64,000 nucleotides of DNA from an uncultured Paenibacillaceae bacterium (GTDB taxonomy: Bacteria; Bacillota; Bacilli; Aneurinibacillales; Aneurinibacillaceae). Below the pieces are notes generated by a model, which was given only the letters and a program-made list of their open reading frames with translations, had not been told where the DNA came from and searched no databases. A program made the position numbers and the translations under genes. The stretch spans positions 1 through 64,000 of the forward strand of contig CAMLDI010000008.1 of NCBI GenBank assembly GCA_946478845.1, read 5' to 3'. Positions 8,662-19,000 of this stretch are shown here, one piece after another; position 1 is the first letter of the stretch; each line of letters opens with the position of its first letter.

Positions 8662-8715
8662 AGCGTCTTAAAAATAGAAAAATCCAGCTCTAACATACCA
8701 GGAGGAGGAATTGAG

Positions 8716-9564
8716 ATGGCACCTGTAACAACCGCTTCTTTAAGAGAGATGAAAAGTAAGAAACAACCCATTGTTATGTTGACTGCGTACGATTACCCTT
8801 CAGCTAAACTGGCAGAAGAAGCCGATGTTGATATGATTCTTGTTGGCGATTCCCTGGGGATGGTAGTTCTTGGATATGATTCAACCATTCCTGTGACGAT
8901 GGAGGATATGATTCACCATACGAAAGCGGTAACACGGGCAGCAAAACGGGCATTTGTGGTAACAGACCTTCCCTTTTTAACTTATCATGGTTCCGTGGAA
9001 GAAGGGTTACGGAATGCCGGCCGGATTATGCAAGAAGGCCTGGCTAAGGCTGTGAAATTGGAAGGCGGAAAAGAGTTAGTGCCTTTAATTCGCCGATGTG
9101 TGCAAGCGGGGATTCCCGTTGTTGGCCATCTTGGATTAACTCCCCAATCTGTACACCAATTTGGCGGATATAAGGTTCAGGGGAAAACTGAAGAAGCAGC
9201 TAAAAAATTGCTTGAAGATGCTTTAGCCCTAGAAGAGGCCGGGGCTTTCGCGATTGTATTAGAATGTGTACCCCATCAATTAGCATCTCTTGTGAGCAGT
9301 AAGCTTACTATTCCAACCATTGGCATTGGAGCGGGCAGTGGATGTGACGGACAGGTATTAGTGTTCCATGATATTCTTTCATATGGGGGAGGAAAAGTCC
9401 CTAAGTTTGTTAAGAAATATGCAGATGTTGGCTTAACCATTAAAGAAGCCATCAGCCAGTATGCCAGTGAAGTTCGTGCAAGATCTTTTCCAGAACAAGC
9501 CCATACATTTACCATGGATGAAGAAAATTTAGAGAAATTATATGGAGAAGGGGTTAGGGTATGA
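8716..9564 (+). CDS. panB: 3-methyl-2-oxobutanoate hydroxymethyltransferase
   Basis: PanB transfers a hydroxymethyl group from 5,10-methylene-THF to 3-methyl-2-oxobutanoate to give ketopantoate, the first step of pantothenate synthesis. Motifs include [34 protein letters not shown] with the Mg-binding Asp, and [14 protein letters not shown] near the C-terminus. The 282-residue length fits the family (B. subtilis 277). The start is ATG 8716, five bases after AGGAGGAGGAA. An in-frame extension to 8548 runs through the leader terminator and is not coding. The stop overlaps the panC start (ATGA), implying coupled translation. Confidence 0.95.
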   Translation: MAPVTTASLREMKSKKQPIVMLTAYDYPSAKLAEEADVDMILVGDSLGMVVLGYDSTIPVTMEDMIHHTKAVTRAAKRAFVVTDLPFLTYHGSVEEGLRNAGRIMQEGLAKAVKLEGGKELVPLIRRCVQAGIPVVGHLGLTPQSVHQFGGYKVQGKTEEAAKKLLEDALALEEAGAFAIVLECVPHQLASLVSSKLTIPTIGIGAGSGCDGQVLVFHDILSYGGGKVPKFVKKYADVGLTIKEAISQYASEVRARSFPEQAHTFTMDEENLEKLYGEGVRV

Positions 9565-10406
9565 TCACGGTTACCAGCATCAAGGAACTGGGTGAAATAT
9601 TAAAAAATGTACGAAAAGAATCAACCATTGGTTTAGTTCCTACCATGGGATACTTGCATGAAGGCCATATCAGTCTTGTGAAAAAAGCGAAAGAAACAGT
9701 TGATTACGTTGTGATGAGTATTTTTGTAAACCCTACCCAGTTCGGTCCCGGGGAGGATTTTGAAAAATACCCAAGGGATTTAGCAAGAGATGAAAAGTTA
9801 GCCTGTGAAGGGGGAGTAGACCTCCTATTTACGCCAACCGTTGCAGAAATGTATCCGAAACCAGGAAAAACAACGGTTCATGTATCAGGTATTACGGAAC
9901 AATTATGCGGGGCTACTCGCCCAGGCCATTTTGATGGGGTTTCCCTCGTTGTTTCAAAGTTATTCAATCTGGTACAACCGAATTTTGCCTTTTTCGGTTT
10001 AAAAGATGCACAACAGGTAGCTGTAATTGAGCAAATGGTGCAGGATTTTAATTTCCCAGTGACAATTGTTCCCTGTGAAATTGTACGTGAGGCTGACGGA
10101 TTGGCATTAAGCTCACGCAATGTATATCTAAGCTCGGAAGAAAGAAAAGAGGCACTTATCCTATCTCAATCATTAAAACATGTAAAAGAACGTTTTGAAA
10201 ATGGGGAACGGAATGCAGAAGTATTGCGGCAGGAGGCAATTACTTTAATTCAAGAAAGCCCTTTAGCACAAATTGATTACGTTTCCATTCTTTCTTATCC
10301 AGAATTGGAAACGGTTACCTATATAGATTCAGCTGCCATTATTGCTCTAGCTGTGCGATTTGGCAATACCCGATTAATTGATAATACGTTACTGATGAAT
10401 AAATAG
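9561..10406 (+). CDS. panC: Pantothenate synthetase (pantoate--beta-alanine ligase)
   Basis: PanC condenses pantoate and beta-alanine with ATP. It is a HIGH-type nucleotidyltransferase-fold enzyme: [10 protein letters not shown] near residue 28 contains the ATP-binding HxGH-like site, [10 protein letters not shown] follows, FGLKDAQQ marks the active site and SSRNVYLS is the KMSKS-equivalent region. Length 281 is typical. It overlaps panB by four bases and is followed 23 bases later by panD, so all steps from ketoisovalerate-derived pantoate and beta-alanine are on one transcript, except panE, which is not seen here. Confidence 0.95.
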   Translation: MITVTSIKELGEILKNVRKESTIGLVPTMGYLHEGHISLVKKAKETVDYVVMSIFVNPTQFGPGEDFEKYPRDLARDEKLACEGGVDLLFTPTVAEMYPKPGKTTVHVSGITEQLCGATRPGHFDGVSLVVSKLFNLVQPNFAFFGLKDAQQVAVIEQMVQDFNFPVTIVPCEIVREADGLALSSRNVYLSSEERKEALILSQSLKHVKERFENGERNAEVLRQEAITLIQESPLAQIDYVSILSYPELETVTYIDSAAIIALAVRFGNTRLIDNTLLMNK

Positions 10407-10429
10407 AAATTGCAGGGAGAGTGGGAGTT

Positions 10430-10813
10430 ATGTTTCGTTTTATGATGAAGGGAAAAATCCATCGGGCGACTGTAACAGAAGCGGACTTAAATTATGTGGG
10501 CAGTGTAACCATTGATAAAAACATTATGGAAGCTGCGGATATTTGGCCTAATGAAAAGGTGCAAATTGTAAATAATAACAATGGGGCTCGCTTAGAAACC
10601 TATGTGATTGAAGGTGAACGGGGAAGCGGCATTATCTGTTTAAACGGAGCAGCCGCCCGTTTAGTGCAACCAGGTGACAATGTAATCATTATTGCTTATG
10701 GAATGATGAGTGAGGAAGAAGCAAAAAATTATCAGCCAAAAGTGGTTATTATGGATGAAAATAATAAAATTGCTCAAGTGATGGGCGAAGAAATTCATGC
10801 CACTATTTTATAA
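10430..10813 (+). CDS. panD: Aspartate 1-decarboxylase
   Basis: PanD makes beta-alanine from L-aspartate using a pyruvoyl group formed by self-cleavage. The cleavage site Gly24-Ser25 (YVGSVTID) is intact, and [11 protein letters not shown] and [12 protein letters not shown] are family blocks. Starting at ATG 10430 gives 127 residues, identical in length to the B. subtilis protein; GGGAGAGTGGGAG precedes it. It is the last gene of panBCD, with a large hairpin 38 bases downstream. Confidence 0.96.
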   Translation: MFRFMMKGKIHRATVTEADLNYVGSVTIDKNIMEAADIWPNEKVQIVNNNNGARLETYVIEGERGSGIICLNGAAARLVQPGDNVIIIAYGMMSEEEAKNYQPKVVIMDENNKIAQVMGEEIHATIL

Positions 10814-10850
10814 AATTTTGCAATAAACCTAAGTTTTATTGGTTCATACA

Positions 10851-10906
10851 GACCCCCTTCTCGTGGAAAACTGTTAATAACGGTTTTTAAGAAAGGGGGT
10901 CTTTTT
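10851..10906 (+). terminator. Large hairpin/terminator after panD containing the next gene's RBS
   Basis: GACCCCCTT pairs with AAGGGGGTC, with an inner hairpin (AAAACTGTT/AACGGTTTT) in the loop and TTTTT after the stem. The 3' arm carries the AAAGGGGG Shine-Dalgarno sequence of the gene starting at 10908. The structure can therefore end the pan transcript and hide that RBS. Confidence 0.7.
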
Positions 10907-10907
10907 A

Positions 10908-12311
10908 ATGTTACTGTCCCAGTACTTTGCATCTTTAAAAGGCCGTTTAGAAAATATTGAAGAGGTTTTTCCCCATACAACAGAAGAAGAAAAAAATGAA
11001 TTATATAGGGAAGTGTTGGCTTTTCGCCAGTTAAGTGATCAGGTAGTTGAAGATTGGCTGCAGTTTGAAGAAAAATTAGCTATGGTACAACGAATGTTTG
11101 ATATGGAGCATGAGGAGGGGCAGGAAGAATCCATTTCATCACCCCAGCATAAAGAGAATGAAGTGATTCTTCCCCGCCATTTAACCTTTCAGTTCTTACA
11201 GGGAAAAGGATATTTCGAGTTATCTATGTATGATGAGGCGGTAAAATCCTTTAGTCATATCATACATCAGGAACCGGATGTGGAATTGGCACGCCTTTAT
11301 CTGGCCTTTGGTTTTTTAATGTCCCGGCGTTTTGAAGTGGCTTTTCGTCAATTCCAATTGCTGGCGGAAACTACATCATACCCCATTTTTGCATCTGTAG
11401 CTTATAATGAAATGGGTGTTATTGCCGTATTGGAAGGAAGGGCAGATCAGGGACTTTTGTGGTTTCAAAAGGCTCTGGACATTTATCCTAGGTTAACTGA
11501 AGCTCGTTTTAATGAAATATTGACATTATTCTCCCAAAAACAATATGAAGAAGTGGCAAAAAAATCCGAAGAATTGTTTCCTGAATATGATGAAGATTTA
11601 GAGTTAAACCTCTTATATGCTTATGCCTGTGCACAGTTGGGGAGAATGGAGGAAGCTTTAATATCATTGCAAAAGTGTGAAACCCTTACAGATTCTGTCC
11701 ATTCACTTCTCCCTGTGGCCGCCTGTTATGAAAAGCTAGGCTTTTATCAAGAAGCTTATAACCTATATGCAACAATGCTTCCTGAATTGAAATCTGACCC
11801 GATTGTCTGGCACGGAATGGGCTGGACCCTGTGGAAAAGCAAACAAGACGAAAAAGCTCTTTCTTATTTAAAACGGGCATTAACATTAAATCCTACACAG
11901 GCGGATTATGCCTGTTCCTATGCATGGGTTTTATTAGGATTAAACGAAATAGAAAAAGCCTGCAAAGTATTTCAGCAGATTTATAAACGGCATAATCATC
12001 CTCTTTCATATTCAGGCCTTTCCCATGTTTTTCTTTTACAGGGCCTACATAAAGAGGCAGAAAGCTTTGCGGGGGAAATGGTGAATCATGAAGATCAGAT
12101 TATTCAAGGGTTAGGGCATTATCATATGGGCAGAGTGTATTTAGAAAAACAGGATTATGAAAAGGCTCTTTCCCATTTTAATACAAGTAACCAGTTAGCG
12201 AATATTAAAGAAAGCAAGTTATATTCTGGGTTGATTTATTTTATCAACCATGAAAATGAAAAAGCGATGGAAAAATGGCAACCATTATTAACTTTACCGG
12301 TTCATTCCTGA
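10908..12311 (+). CDS. Tetratricopeptide repeat protein
   Basis: A 467-residue soluble, helix-rich protein. From about residue 95 it carries serial TPR-like units of 34 residues, for example ylQGKGYFELSMYDEAVKSF, WHGMGWTLWKSKQDEKALSY and HYHMGRVYLEKQDYEKALSH. No signal peptide or catalytic motif is visible. TPR arrays bind other proteins; the partner is unknown. The start at ATG 10908 follows AAAGGGGG, which lies within the 3' arm of a terminator hairpin. Its own terminator overlaps the stop codon. There is no counterpart between panD and dinG in B. subtilis. Confidence 0.8.
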   Translation: MLLSQYFASLKGRLENIEEVFPHTTEEEKNELYREVLAFRQLSDQVVEDWLQFEEKLAMVQRMFDMEHEEGQEESISSPQHKENEVILPRHLTFQFLQGKGYFELSMYDEAVKSFSHIIHQEPDVELARLYLAFGFLMSRRFEVAFRQFQLLAETTSYPIFASVAYNEMGVIAVLEGRADQGLLWFQKALDIYPRLTEARFNEILTLFSQKQYEEVAKKSEELFPEYDEDLELNLLYAYACAQLGRMEEALISLQKCETLTDSVHSLLPVAACYEKLGFYQEAYNLYATMLPELKSDPIVWHGMGWTLWKSKQDEKALSYLKRALTLNPTQADYACSYAWVLLGLNEIEKACKVFQQIYKRHNHPLSYSGLSHVFLLQGLHKEAESFAGEMVNHEDQIIQGLGHYHMGRVYLEKQDYEKALSHFNTSNQLANIKESKLYSGLIYFINHENEKAMEKWQPLLTLPVHS

Positions 12312-12321
12312 ACCGGTTTTT
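12296..12321 (+). terminator. Terminator at the end of the TPR gene
   Basis: ACCGGTTCA pairs with TGAACCGGT over TTCC and is followed by TTTTTCTTTT. The 5' arm lies inside the last codons of the TPR gene. Confidence 0.75.
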
Positions 12322-12394
12322 CTTTTAATGATATTGCATTTATGGATGGAGTGATTCAGAATAGAAGATAAGCTCTTTACATGAGGTGAAAGGT

Positions 12395-15238
12395 TTGAAT
12401 AAATACCTTGTTATAGATTTTGAAACGACAGGAAATAAAGCAAAAGACGGCGACCGCATTATTCAAGTTGGAGCGGTCCTTATAGAAAATGGCATGATTA
12501 TGGATCGATATGCAACACTTGTTAATCCCGGAGTTATGATTTCACCTTTTATTGAAAATCTGACTGGAATAACAAATGAAATGGTAAGTACAGCGCCCAA
12601 TATAGAAGAAATTCTCCCTGATTTATTAAAGCTAACCGATAATGTTGTTTTAGTGGGCCATAATATATATTTTGATCTTTCCTTTTTGCAGAATGCCTTT
12701 GTGGAAGGGGGGTATTTTCCTTTTTCTGGCTTCGTTCTAGATACAGTGGAAATGGCTCGATTGCTTCTTCCATCCCAGGATGGATACAGATTAACGGATT
12801 TATCCAGTGAATTGGATATTCCCCTGGATCGTCCCCATCGGGCAGATGAAGACGCAGAAGCGACTGCAAAGATTTTCCTGCAACTTTTGCAGAAACTGAA
12901 GGGATTGCCTTTAATCACGATCCAGAAATTAATGGAGTTAACCCGTTCCTTTCAGTCAGATGTGGTTGAGTTATTAAAATTCTTGGAGAAGGATAAACTG
13001 CTTCATACCAGGGAAGAGCCTGGCATTGATGTGTATCGCCACCTTTGTTTACGCTCTGAAAAAGGGGAGAAAAAAAGGATAGAGGATGACGTTATTCTTG
13101 AAGATTTCGATGGGTTTATGGACCAGTTAGTTGCAGACGGCGGCCTGCTGGAAAAAAATCTCCCTGGTTTTGAATGGCGCCCAGCCCAACTAACGATGAT
13201 GAAGCAAGTATATGATTCCTTTAAGGAAGGGAAGCATTTAGTAGTGGAAGCAGGAACAGGCACAGGTAAATCCCTGGCTTATTTGATTCCTGCTGCATTC
13301 TGGGCTAAACAGGAAGGGGAAAAGGTGGTGATCTCCACCCATACCATCCAGCTGCAAGAACAATTATATAGCCGGGATTTGCCTTTATTAAAAACCCTAT
13401 TCAATGGAGGCGTGAAAGACCCTGTTCTGTTGAAGGGGAGAAATCACTATCTCTGTTTGCGTAAATATGAACACAGTTTACAGGAATTTAATGAGAATTA
13501 TGATTTTCAATTAAGCAAAGGGCAAATTTTAGTGTGGTTAACGGAAACAGAAACAGGGGATATTGAGGAAATTAATCTTCCATCCGGGGGACAATATTAT
13601 TGGAAACAGGTTCAAAGTGATGCAACATCATGTTTGAATCGCCATTGTCCATGGTTTTCCCGTTGTTTTTATCATAATGCCCGGCGAAAAGCACAACAGG
13701 CTGAATTGATCATTACAAACCATTCTTTATTGTTTACGGACATCCAGGCAGAACATCGGATTTTGCCTGCCTATCGTTATGCGGTTATTGATGAGGCCCA
13801 TCATTTCGATGATGTTGCAAGCCGCCATTTAGGGCATATTCTCTCTTCTTTTCAAGTAGAAAATACCTTTCAATTTCTTGTTTCAGAACGGGGTGGAGGG
13901 TTATTAGAGGATTTAGAAAAAACTCTTCTTAAAGAGAAAGAAATAAAGCTGGCTACAGCTGAGTTGCTCGGGACTCTTCCCTTGGATGTACGCCAATGCC
14001 GTGACTCCTGGCGGGAAATGTTTCAAATCCTCAACCGTTGGACCATGACGAAGGGAAAAGAAGGGGAAGAAATCGGTCATACTCTTTTCCGTTATAAAAA
14101 AGGGGATTTACAGTCCCCTGCAGGAAAAGGTCTCATGGCAGCAGTGCAAAATTCTCTAGAATGGACAGCACCTCTGGGGAAAAAATTAGAGAAATTATCA
14201 AGGGAAATTCAAGAACAGATGGAGTCCATGAGTTTACCCTTACGGGGATTGGTTTCCGATTTAAATGGGACAATTCAAGATTTACTTACAAATATGGAAT
14301 TGCTTCATAGTATGCTGTTATCCGTGGATGAGGACAATGTATACTGGGTAGAAATGGATCGGCGGGGATTCCGGAAAGGAATATATATCAATCAAGCACC
14401 TCTCGATGTTTCTTCCCTTATTCGCCATTTGTTTTTTGACAATAAAGATAGTGTGGTTCTAACATCAGCAACCATGAGTGTTAATGATTCCTTTCATTAT
14501 GCCCTGGAACGCCTGGGAATCGATGATTTATATCGAGGGAATTTAGTAGAAACTTCTTTGCTTCCTTCCCCTTTTAACTTTCCAGAGCAAGCTTTGTTAT
14601 GTGTGCCTTCGGAAATTCCCAGTATTAAAGATGCCACAGAAAAGGAATTCATTTTATCTCTGACTCAATCTCTGGAGGAAGTGGCTCGAATTACAGGGGG
14701 AAAAATGCTTGTCTTATTTACTTCCTATTCCATGTTGAAAAATGCTTATTCCATTTTAAAAGAAAACCTATCTGGGTCTGGTTTTATGGTTTTAGGCCAT
14801 GGAATTGATAGCCATAGCCGAAGCAAGCTAACCCGCAGATTTCGTACTACAAAAAACTGCATATTATTAGGAACCAGCAGTTTCTGGGAAGGTGTGGACA
14901 TTCCGGGGGATGATTTAAGTTGTCTGGCTATTGTTAGATTGCCTTTTGTTCCCCCTAATCATCCTTTACTTGAAGCGAGAACGTTAAAAATGAAAGAAGA
15001 ACGAAAAAATCCGTTTATCCAATTATCTGTTCCACAGGCTGTCATTCGTTTTAAACAAGGGTTTGGCCGATTGGTTCGTACAATGACAGACCGTGGTGTA
15101 GTCTTAGTGTATGACCGGAGAATCGTGGATACGGCCTACGGGAAGATTTTCATCAATTCCTTGCCGAAAACTCCCATTCTTTTTAAACCAACTAAAGAAA
15201 TCTTGCCGGAAATTTCCCGATGGATTGAATCAAAATAA
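12395..15238 (+). CDS. dinG: ATP-dependent helicase/3'-5' exonuclease DinG
   Basis: A Gram-positive DinG with an N-terminal DEDDh exonuclease (DFETTG near residue 8, VGHNIYFDLSFL, HRADEDAEAT) fused to an XPD-like superfamily 2 helicase. Walker A is AGTGTGKS (about residue 287) and Walker B is VIDEAHHF. Four Cys at about residues 353, 413, 418 and 424 are placed as in Fe-S helicases, so an iron-sulfur cluster is possible; many Firmicute relatives have lost it. The start is TTG 12395, with AGGTGAAAGG upstream, matching the Bacillus N-terminus. Length is 947. It likely acts in DNA repair or structure resolution. Confidence 0.92.
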   Translation: MNKYLVIDFETTGNKAKDGDRIIQVGAVLIENGMIMDRYATLVNPGVMISPFIENLTGITNEMVSTAPNIEEILPDLLKLTDNVVLVGHNIYFDLSFLQNAFVEGGYFPFSGFVLDTVEMARLLLPSQDGYRLTDLSSELDIPLDRPHRADEDAEATAKIFLQLLQKLKGLPLITIQKLMELTRSFQSDVVELLKFLEKDKLLHTREEPGIDVYRHLCLRSEKGEKKRIEDDVILEDFDGFMDQLVADGGLLEKNLPGFEWRPAQLTMMKQVYDSFKEGKHLVVEAGTGTGKSLAYLIPAAFWAKQEGEKVVISTHTIQLQEQLYSRDLPLLKTLFNGGVKDPVLLKGRNHYLCLRKYEHSLQEFNENYDFQLSKGQILVWLTETETGDIEEINLPSGGQYYWKQVQSDATSCLNRHCPWFSRCFYHNARRKAQQAELIITNHSLLFTDIQAEHRILPAYRYAVIDEAHHFDDVASRHLGHILSSFQVENTFQFLVSERGGGLLEDLEKTLLKEKEIKLATAELLGTLPLDVRQCRDSWREMFQILNRWTMTKGKEGEEIGHTLFRYKKGDLQSPAGKGLMAAVQNSLEWTAPLGKKLEKLSREIQEQMESMSLPLRGLVSDLNGTIQDLLTNMELLHSMLLSVDEDNVYWVEMDRRGFRKGIYINQAPLDVSSLIRHLFFDNKDSVVLTSATMSVNDSFHYALERLGIDDLYRGNLVETSLLPSPFNFPEQALLCVPSEIPSIKDATEKEFILSLTQSLEEVARITGGKMLVLFTSYSMLKNAYSILKENLSGSGFMVLGHGIDSHSRSKLTRRFRTTKNCILLGTSSFWEGVDIPGDDLSCLAIVRLPFVPPNHPLLEARTLKMKEERKNPFIQLSVPQAVIRFKQGFGRLVRTMTDRGVVLVYDRRIVDTAYGKIFINSLPKTPILFKPTKEILPEISRWIESK

Positions 15239-15320
15239 AGAAGGAATTTGAACTAATTTTAGCGAATAGTTAAAAGGATACGACGCGATGCGGGTGACTT
15301 GTGAGAAGGAGAGGGCAGGT

Positions 15321-15938
15321 ATGAAAACCCTGAAGATTTCGGAAGCGGTAGTTCGGAGGCTTCCGCTATATTTACGCTATCTGAATAATCTCCAAACGAT
15401 TAATGTGCGAACGGTTTCATCCCAGCAACTTGGAGAGGCTCTTGATTTGAATCCTGCGCAAATTAGAAAGGATTTAGCCTGTTTTGGGGAATTTGGCAGG
15501 AAAGGGATTGGCTATGAAGTTGATTATTTAATTGGGAAAATCAAAAGCATTTTAAAATTGGATCAACCTATTAATGTAGTTCTTATTGGTGCAGGCCATT
15601 TGGGCCATGCTATCAGCAATTATACTGTTTATCTGAAAGATAATATGAAAATCGTGGCGATTCTTGATAATGATCCAGCAAAAATCGGGCATATTACTGC
15701 AGGGATTTTTATTGAACCTCTGAATCATTTGAAACAAATCGTGCAGGATCGGGATATTCGCGTAGGGATTATTACGGTACCTGCTGATGCAGCGCAAACG
15801 GTTTGTGATTTGCTTGTTGATGCCGGCATTCATGCCATTTTAAATTTTGCGCCAACGAATTTGCGTGTTCCAGACAACGTTAGGGTGCACCATACTGATT
15901 TTACGATGGAACTCCACAGTCTTTCCTATTATTTATAA
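15321..15938 (+). CDS. rex: Redox-sensing transcriptional repressor Rex
   Basis: Rex binds DNA at low NADH/NAD+ ratio and releases fermentation and respiration genes when NADH rises. The N-terminal winged helix (residues 5-75: RRLPLYLRYL, LNPAQIRKDLACFGEFGRKGIGY) is followed by a Rossmann domain with GAGHLGHAI. The C-terminal swapped helix ends in HTDFTMELHSLSYYL. Length from ATG 15321 is 205 (B. subtilis 215); GAAGGAGAGG lies six bases upstream, so an earlier ATG at 15288 is unlikely. It does not stand next to dinG in B. subtilis. A second rex copy elsewhere cannot be excluded. Confidence 0.93.
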   Translation: MKTLKISEAVVRRLPLYLRYLNNLQTINVRTVSSQQLGEALDLNPAQIRKDLACFGEFGRKGIGYEVDYLIGKIKSILKLDQPINVVLIGAGHLGHAISNYTVYLKDNMKIVAILDNDPAKIGHITAGIFIEPLNHLKQIVQDRDIRVGIITVPADAAQTVCDLLVDAGIHAILNFAPTNLRVPDNVRVHHTDFTMELHSLSYYL

Positions 15939-15955
15939 GTGTACGAAAACATGAA

Positions 15956-15983
15956 GGCCTTCACTATTTGAAGGTCTTTTTCT
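15956..15983 (+). terminator. Terminator after rex
   Basis: GGCCTTCA pairs with TGAAGGTC (one G-T pair) and is followed by TTTTTCTTTT. The truncated RHS gene begins within 70 bases of it. Confidence 0.75.
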
Positions 15984-16046
15984 TTTATGAATTTTTAAAT
16001 TTTGGGGTAGGTAACTGGCATGATTTGATTCTTAGCATTTCTTTTT

Positions 16047-19000
16047 ATGCGGATTTTTATCCAAAATATTCATTCAGGATTGGAAGATTACTGGACCTAT
16101 CATTCCCAAAGTGTAGGACGGTCTGGTACAGGATATGTAAACGATTACAACGGCAATCTTGTTTATGTCCACCAGGATGTTAGTACCTCTGGAAATAAGA
16201 TGCCCGTTACCATTAATCATATCTTTAATAGCAATGACCGGAACACTAATATGGGATACGGTTTAGGCTGGCGCTTAAATCTTAGCCAAAAAGTAAAGTC
16301 CCAAACCATTAATGGAACCAATTATTATTTGTATACCGATGAAGATGGCACCATCCATTACTTGAAATATGATTCGGCTACAAGTTCCTATAAAGATGAA
16401 TATGAATCCAATCGATTAAGAACCATCACCTATCCTGATGGAAAAGTGACTACTTTTGGTTATGATACGGGGAAAAATCATATGACCACGGTAACGGGCA
16501 TTGATGGATACCAAATGGTTTATTCCTATTATACGATTAGCCCCTATCGGATGCAGAAAGTTCAGGAAAAACATAGCAGTGGAACCCTTGGGCACAGTTT
16601 AACCATGACCTATGGGTATAACCGAACCACTTTTACAGATTATAAGGGGCGGAAAACCAATTACCTGTTTAATCACTTTGGCAATACGGTAAGCGTGAAA
16701 GATGATCAGGGGTTTGCTCAGTATTCCACGTTTTTTGAAAGCGGAACCAATAAAAATAAATTGTCTTCCCAATCTAAACTGCAAAAGACAATTATTAATA
16801 AACTGAGAAACCATAGCGGGGAACAAGTAGTTTATTGGATTGCCGATAGTTGGACAGGATCTACCGCTAACTTGAGCCAAACATCAGAAGAAAAATATAG
16901 TGGAAACCAATCTTTTAAAATTGATAAAACAAATACGACACAACGCCATTATTACCGCCAGGATTTAAGTTTGGAAAAAGGCAAAACCTATACCTTCTCC
17001 GGATATATCAAAACCAAACACATATCCAATTACAATGGGAAAGGTGCAGCCTTATTTGTTATTTATCAAGATGGTACAGGGGCTTCCCAGTTTGCTTATT
17101 CTGATTATGTTCAGGGCACAAAAGATTGGGAACGGTTTGAAGTTACCTTTACATTGCCTTCCAATGCGACAAGTACCACCGTTTATTTCGGTGGCGCGGT
17201 AATTGAAGAAACGGGAACCGCCTACTTTGACGCTTTCCAGGTAGAAGACGGGTCCATTGCCAATCGTTATAATTTATTAGAAAACCCTGATTTTCAATAT
17301 GGTTCAGGAACACCGGAGTCTTGGGTAAGAAATGACCAGATGGAATCCTCGGATACTTTAACTACTGTGACCAATCAACCGGCAACCCTGGATAATAAGG
17401 TGTTTAAAATAAATGGGAAATCAGGCAAAACCAAAACTATCTATCAAACCATACCCGTGTCCGGGAAAAAAGGAGATGCCTTCGTTTTAGGGGGATGGGC
17501 GAAAGGGGATTCCATTCCTTTATCCTCTGGCAGGTATTTTGCCCTAGATCTTGCGATTCAACGGATGGATGGAACCTATCAATGGGTACCTGTTCAGTTT
17601 AATGAGGATTCAGCGGAATGGCAGTATCTATCCGATGTGGCGGTCGCTGATAGCGATTATAAAAGCATTCAATTTTATATTCTTTATTATAAAAATGAGA
17701 ATACAGTTACCTTTGACGGAATGCAACTGTACAAGGAGGAATTTAGTACCAGCTATCAATACGATAGCAAAGGAAACTTAATTTCCACGAAAGATCTGGA
17801 TCAACAAAACGAGCAATTCCAATATAATTCGACCAATGACTTAGTCAAATCCACTGATCCTCAGGGAAGTAAGTTTTCTTATTCCTACGATTCGAAGCAT
17901 AACGTCACGAAAGCCAATTCTTCAACCAATGTGGTGTATAGCTTTAGTTATGACAGTAATGGGAATCCCCTAACATCCCAGGTAGGAACAGGATCTCTAT
18001 TTAGTAAATCGTCAGCTACTTACACAAACAGTGGTCAATATATGAATACCATGACGGATGCCTCAGGGAATAAAGTCACGTACCAATGGGACGAATCGAA
18101 AGATCAATTGGATTACGTTTTAGATGGAAATGGGAAAAAGACTGACTATACCTATGATAATCTGAACCGAATCCAAAAAGTGGAGAAAACAGCAGATGGT
18201 CAGATCGTTTCTAATAGTTATCAGTACACGAATGATCGCCTGGATAAGATTACTCATAATGGATTTTCTTATTCCTTCGTATATGACAATTTAGGGTATT
18301 TGAAACAAACCTTTGTGGGAAGCCAGAATTTAATCACCAATGAGTATGAGCAATATAACGGGGTCAATACAGGAAAGTTAACGCAAAAAACCTTTGGAAA
18401 CAATCAGGTGATTGGTTATACCTATGATGGTAATGATCGCCTTAGCAGCCTGAAATACAACAACCAGATCAAATATCAATATGAATATGATGCCAATGGG
18501 AATGTGGGGTATCATAAGGATTTGGTCAATGGGACAAGCTTCCGCTATGTATATGACTTGTCCAATCGTCTGTCAAAAGTAAAAGAAGCGAATGGAACCA
18601 CCATGAGCTATGAGTATGATTTAAGCAACAATACTCATAAAGTTCTAGAAGATATCGGCAACAAACAATATCAAACCACCTATCAATATGACAAAGACAA
18701 TCGCATGAGCCATCTCTTATATACCCGTGCCTTTGTCAATATTGGAAATTCGGAATATTTCCAACTGAATGGGGACCTCAAAGGGTCCAAAGGAACTACT
18801 CCTACCAGCCAGAACGGAGTTTATGAAAGAGATGCGAATGGCAAATTCGTATTGGCCGCTTTTAATTCTACGACCAATCTATTGTCAAATAACCCCTCTT
18901 TTGAAAATGGCACAACGGGTTGGAATGTATCTGATTGGAGTTTATTAACAGGAAAATGGCGTACGGTGAATGACGGGGTAGACGGAGGTACCAGTCTTGA

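Noticed and set aside
8548..8715. N-terminal extension of panB
   Set aside because: It runs through the leader stem-loops and the terminator at 8632-8661; ATG 8716 has a perfect RBS and gives the family length.
12463..12918. 151-residue minus-strand frame inside dinG
   Set aside because: It lies wholly over the conserved exonuclease domain of dinG and has no RBS; it is a shadow frame.
15968..16183. 71-residue open frame overlapping the RHS start
   Set aside because: It is a second frame over the RHS coding sequence and starts within the rex terminator; no RBS.
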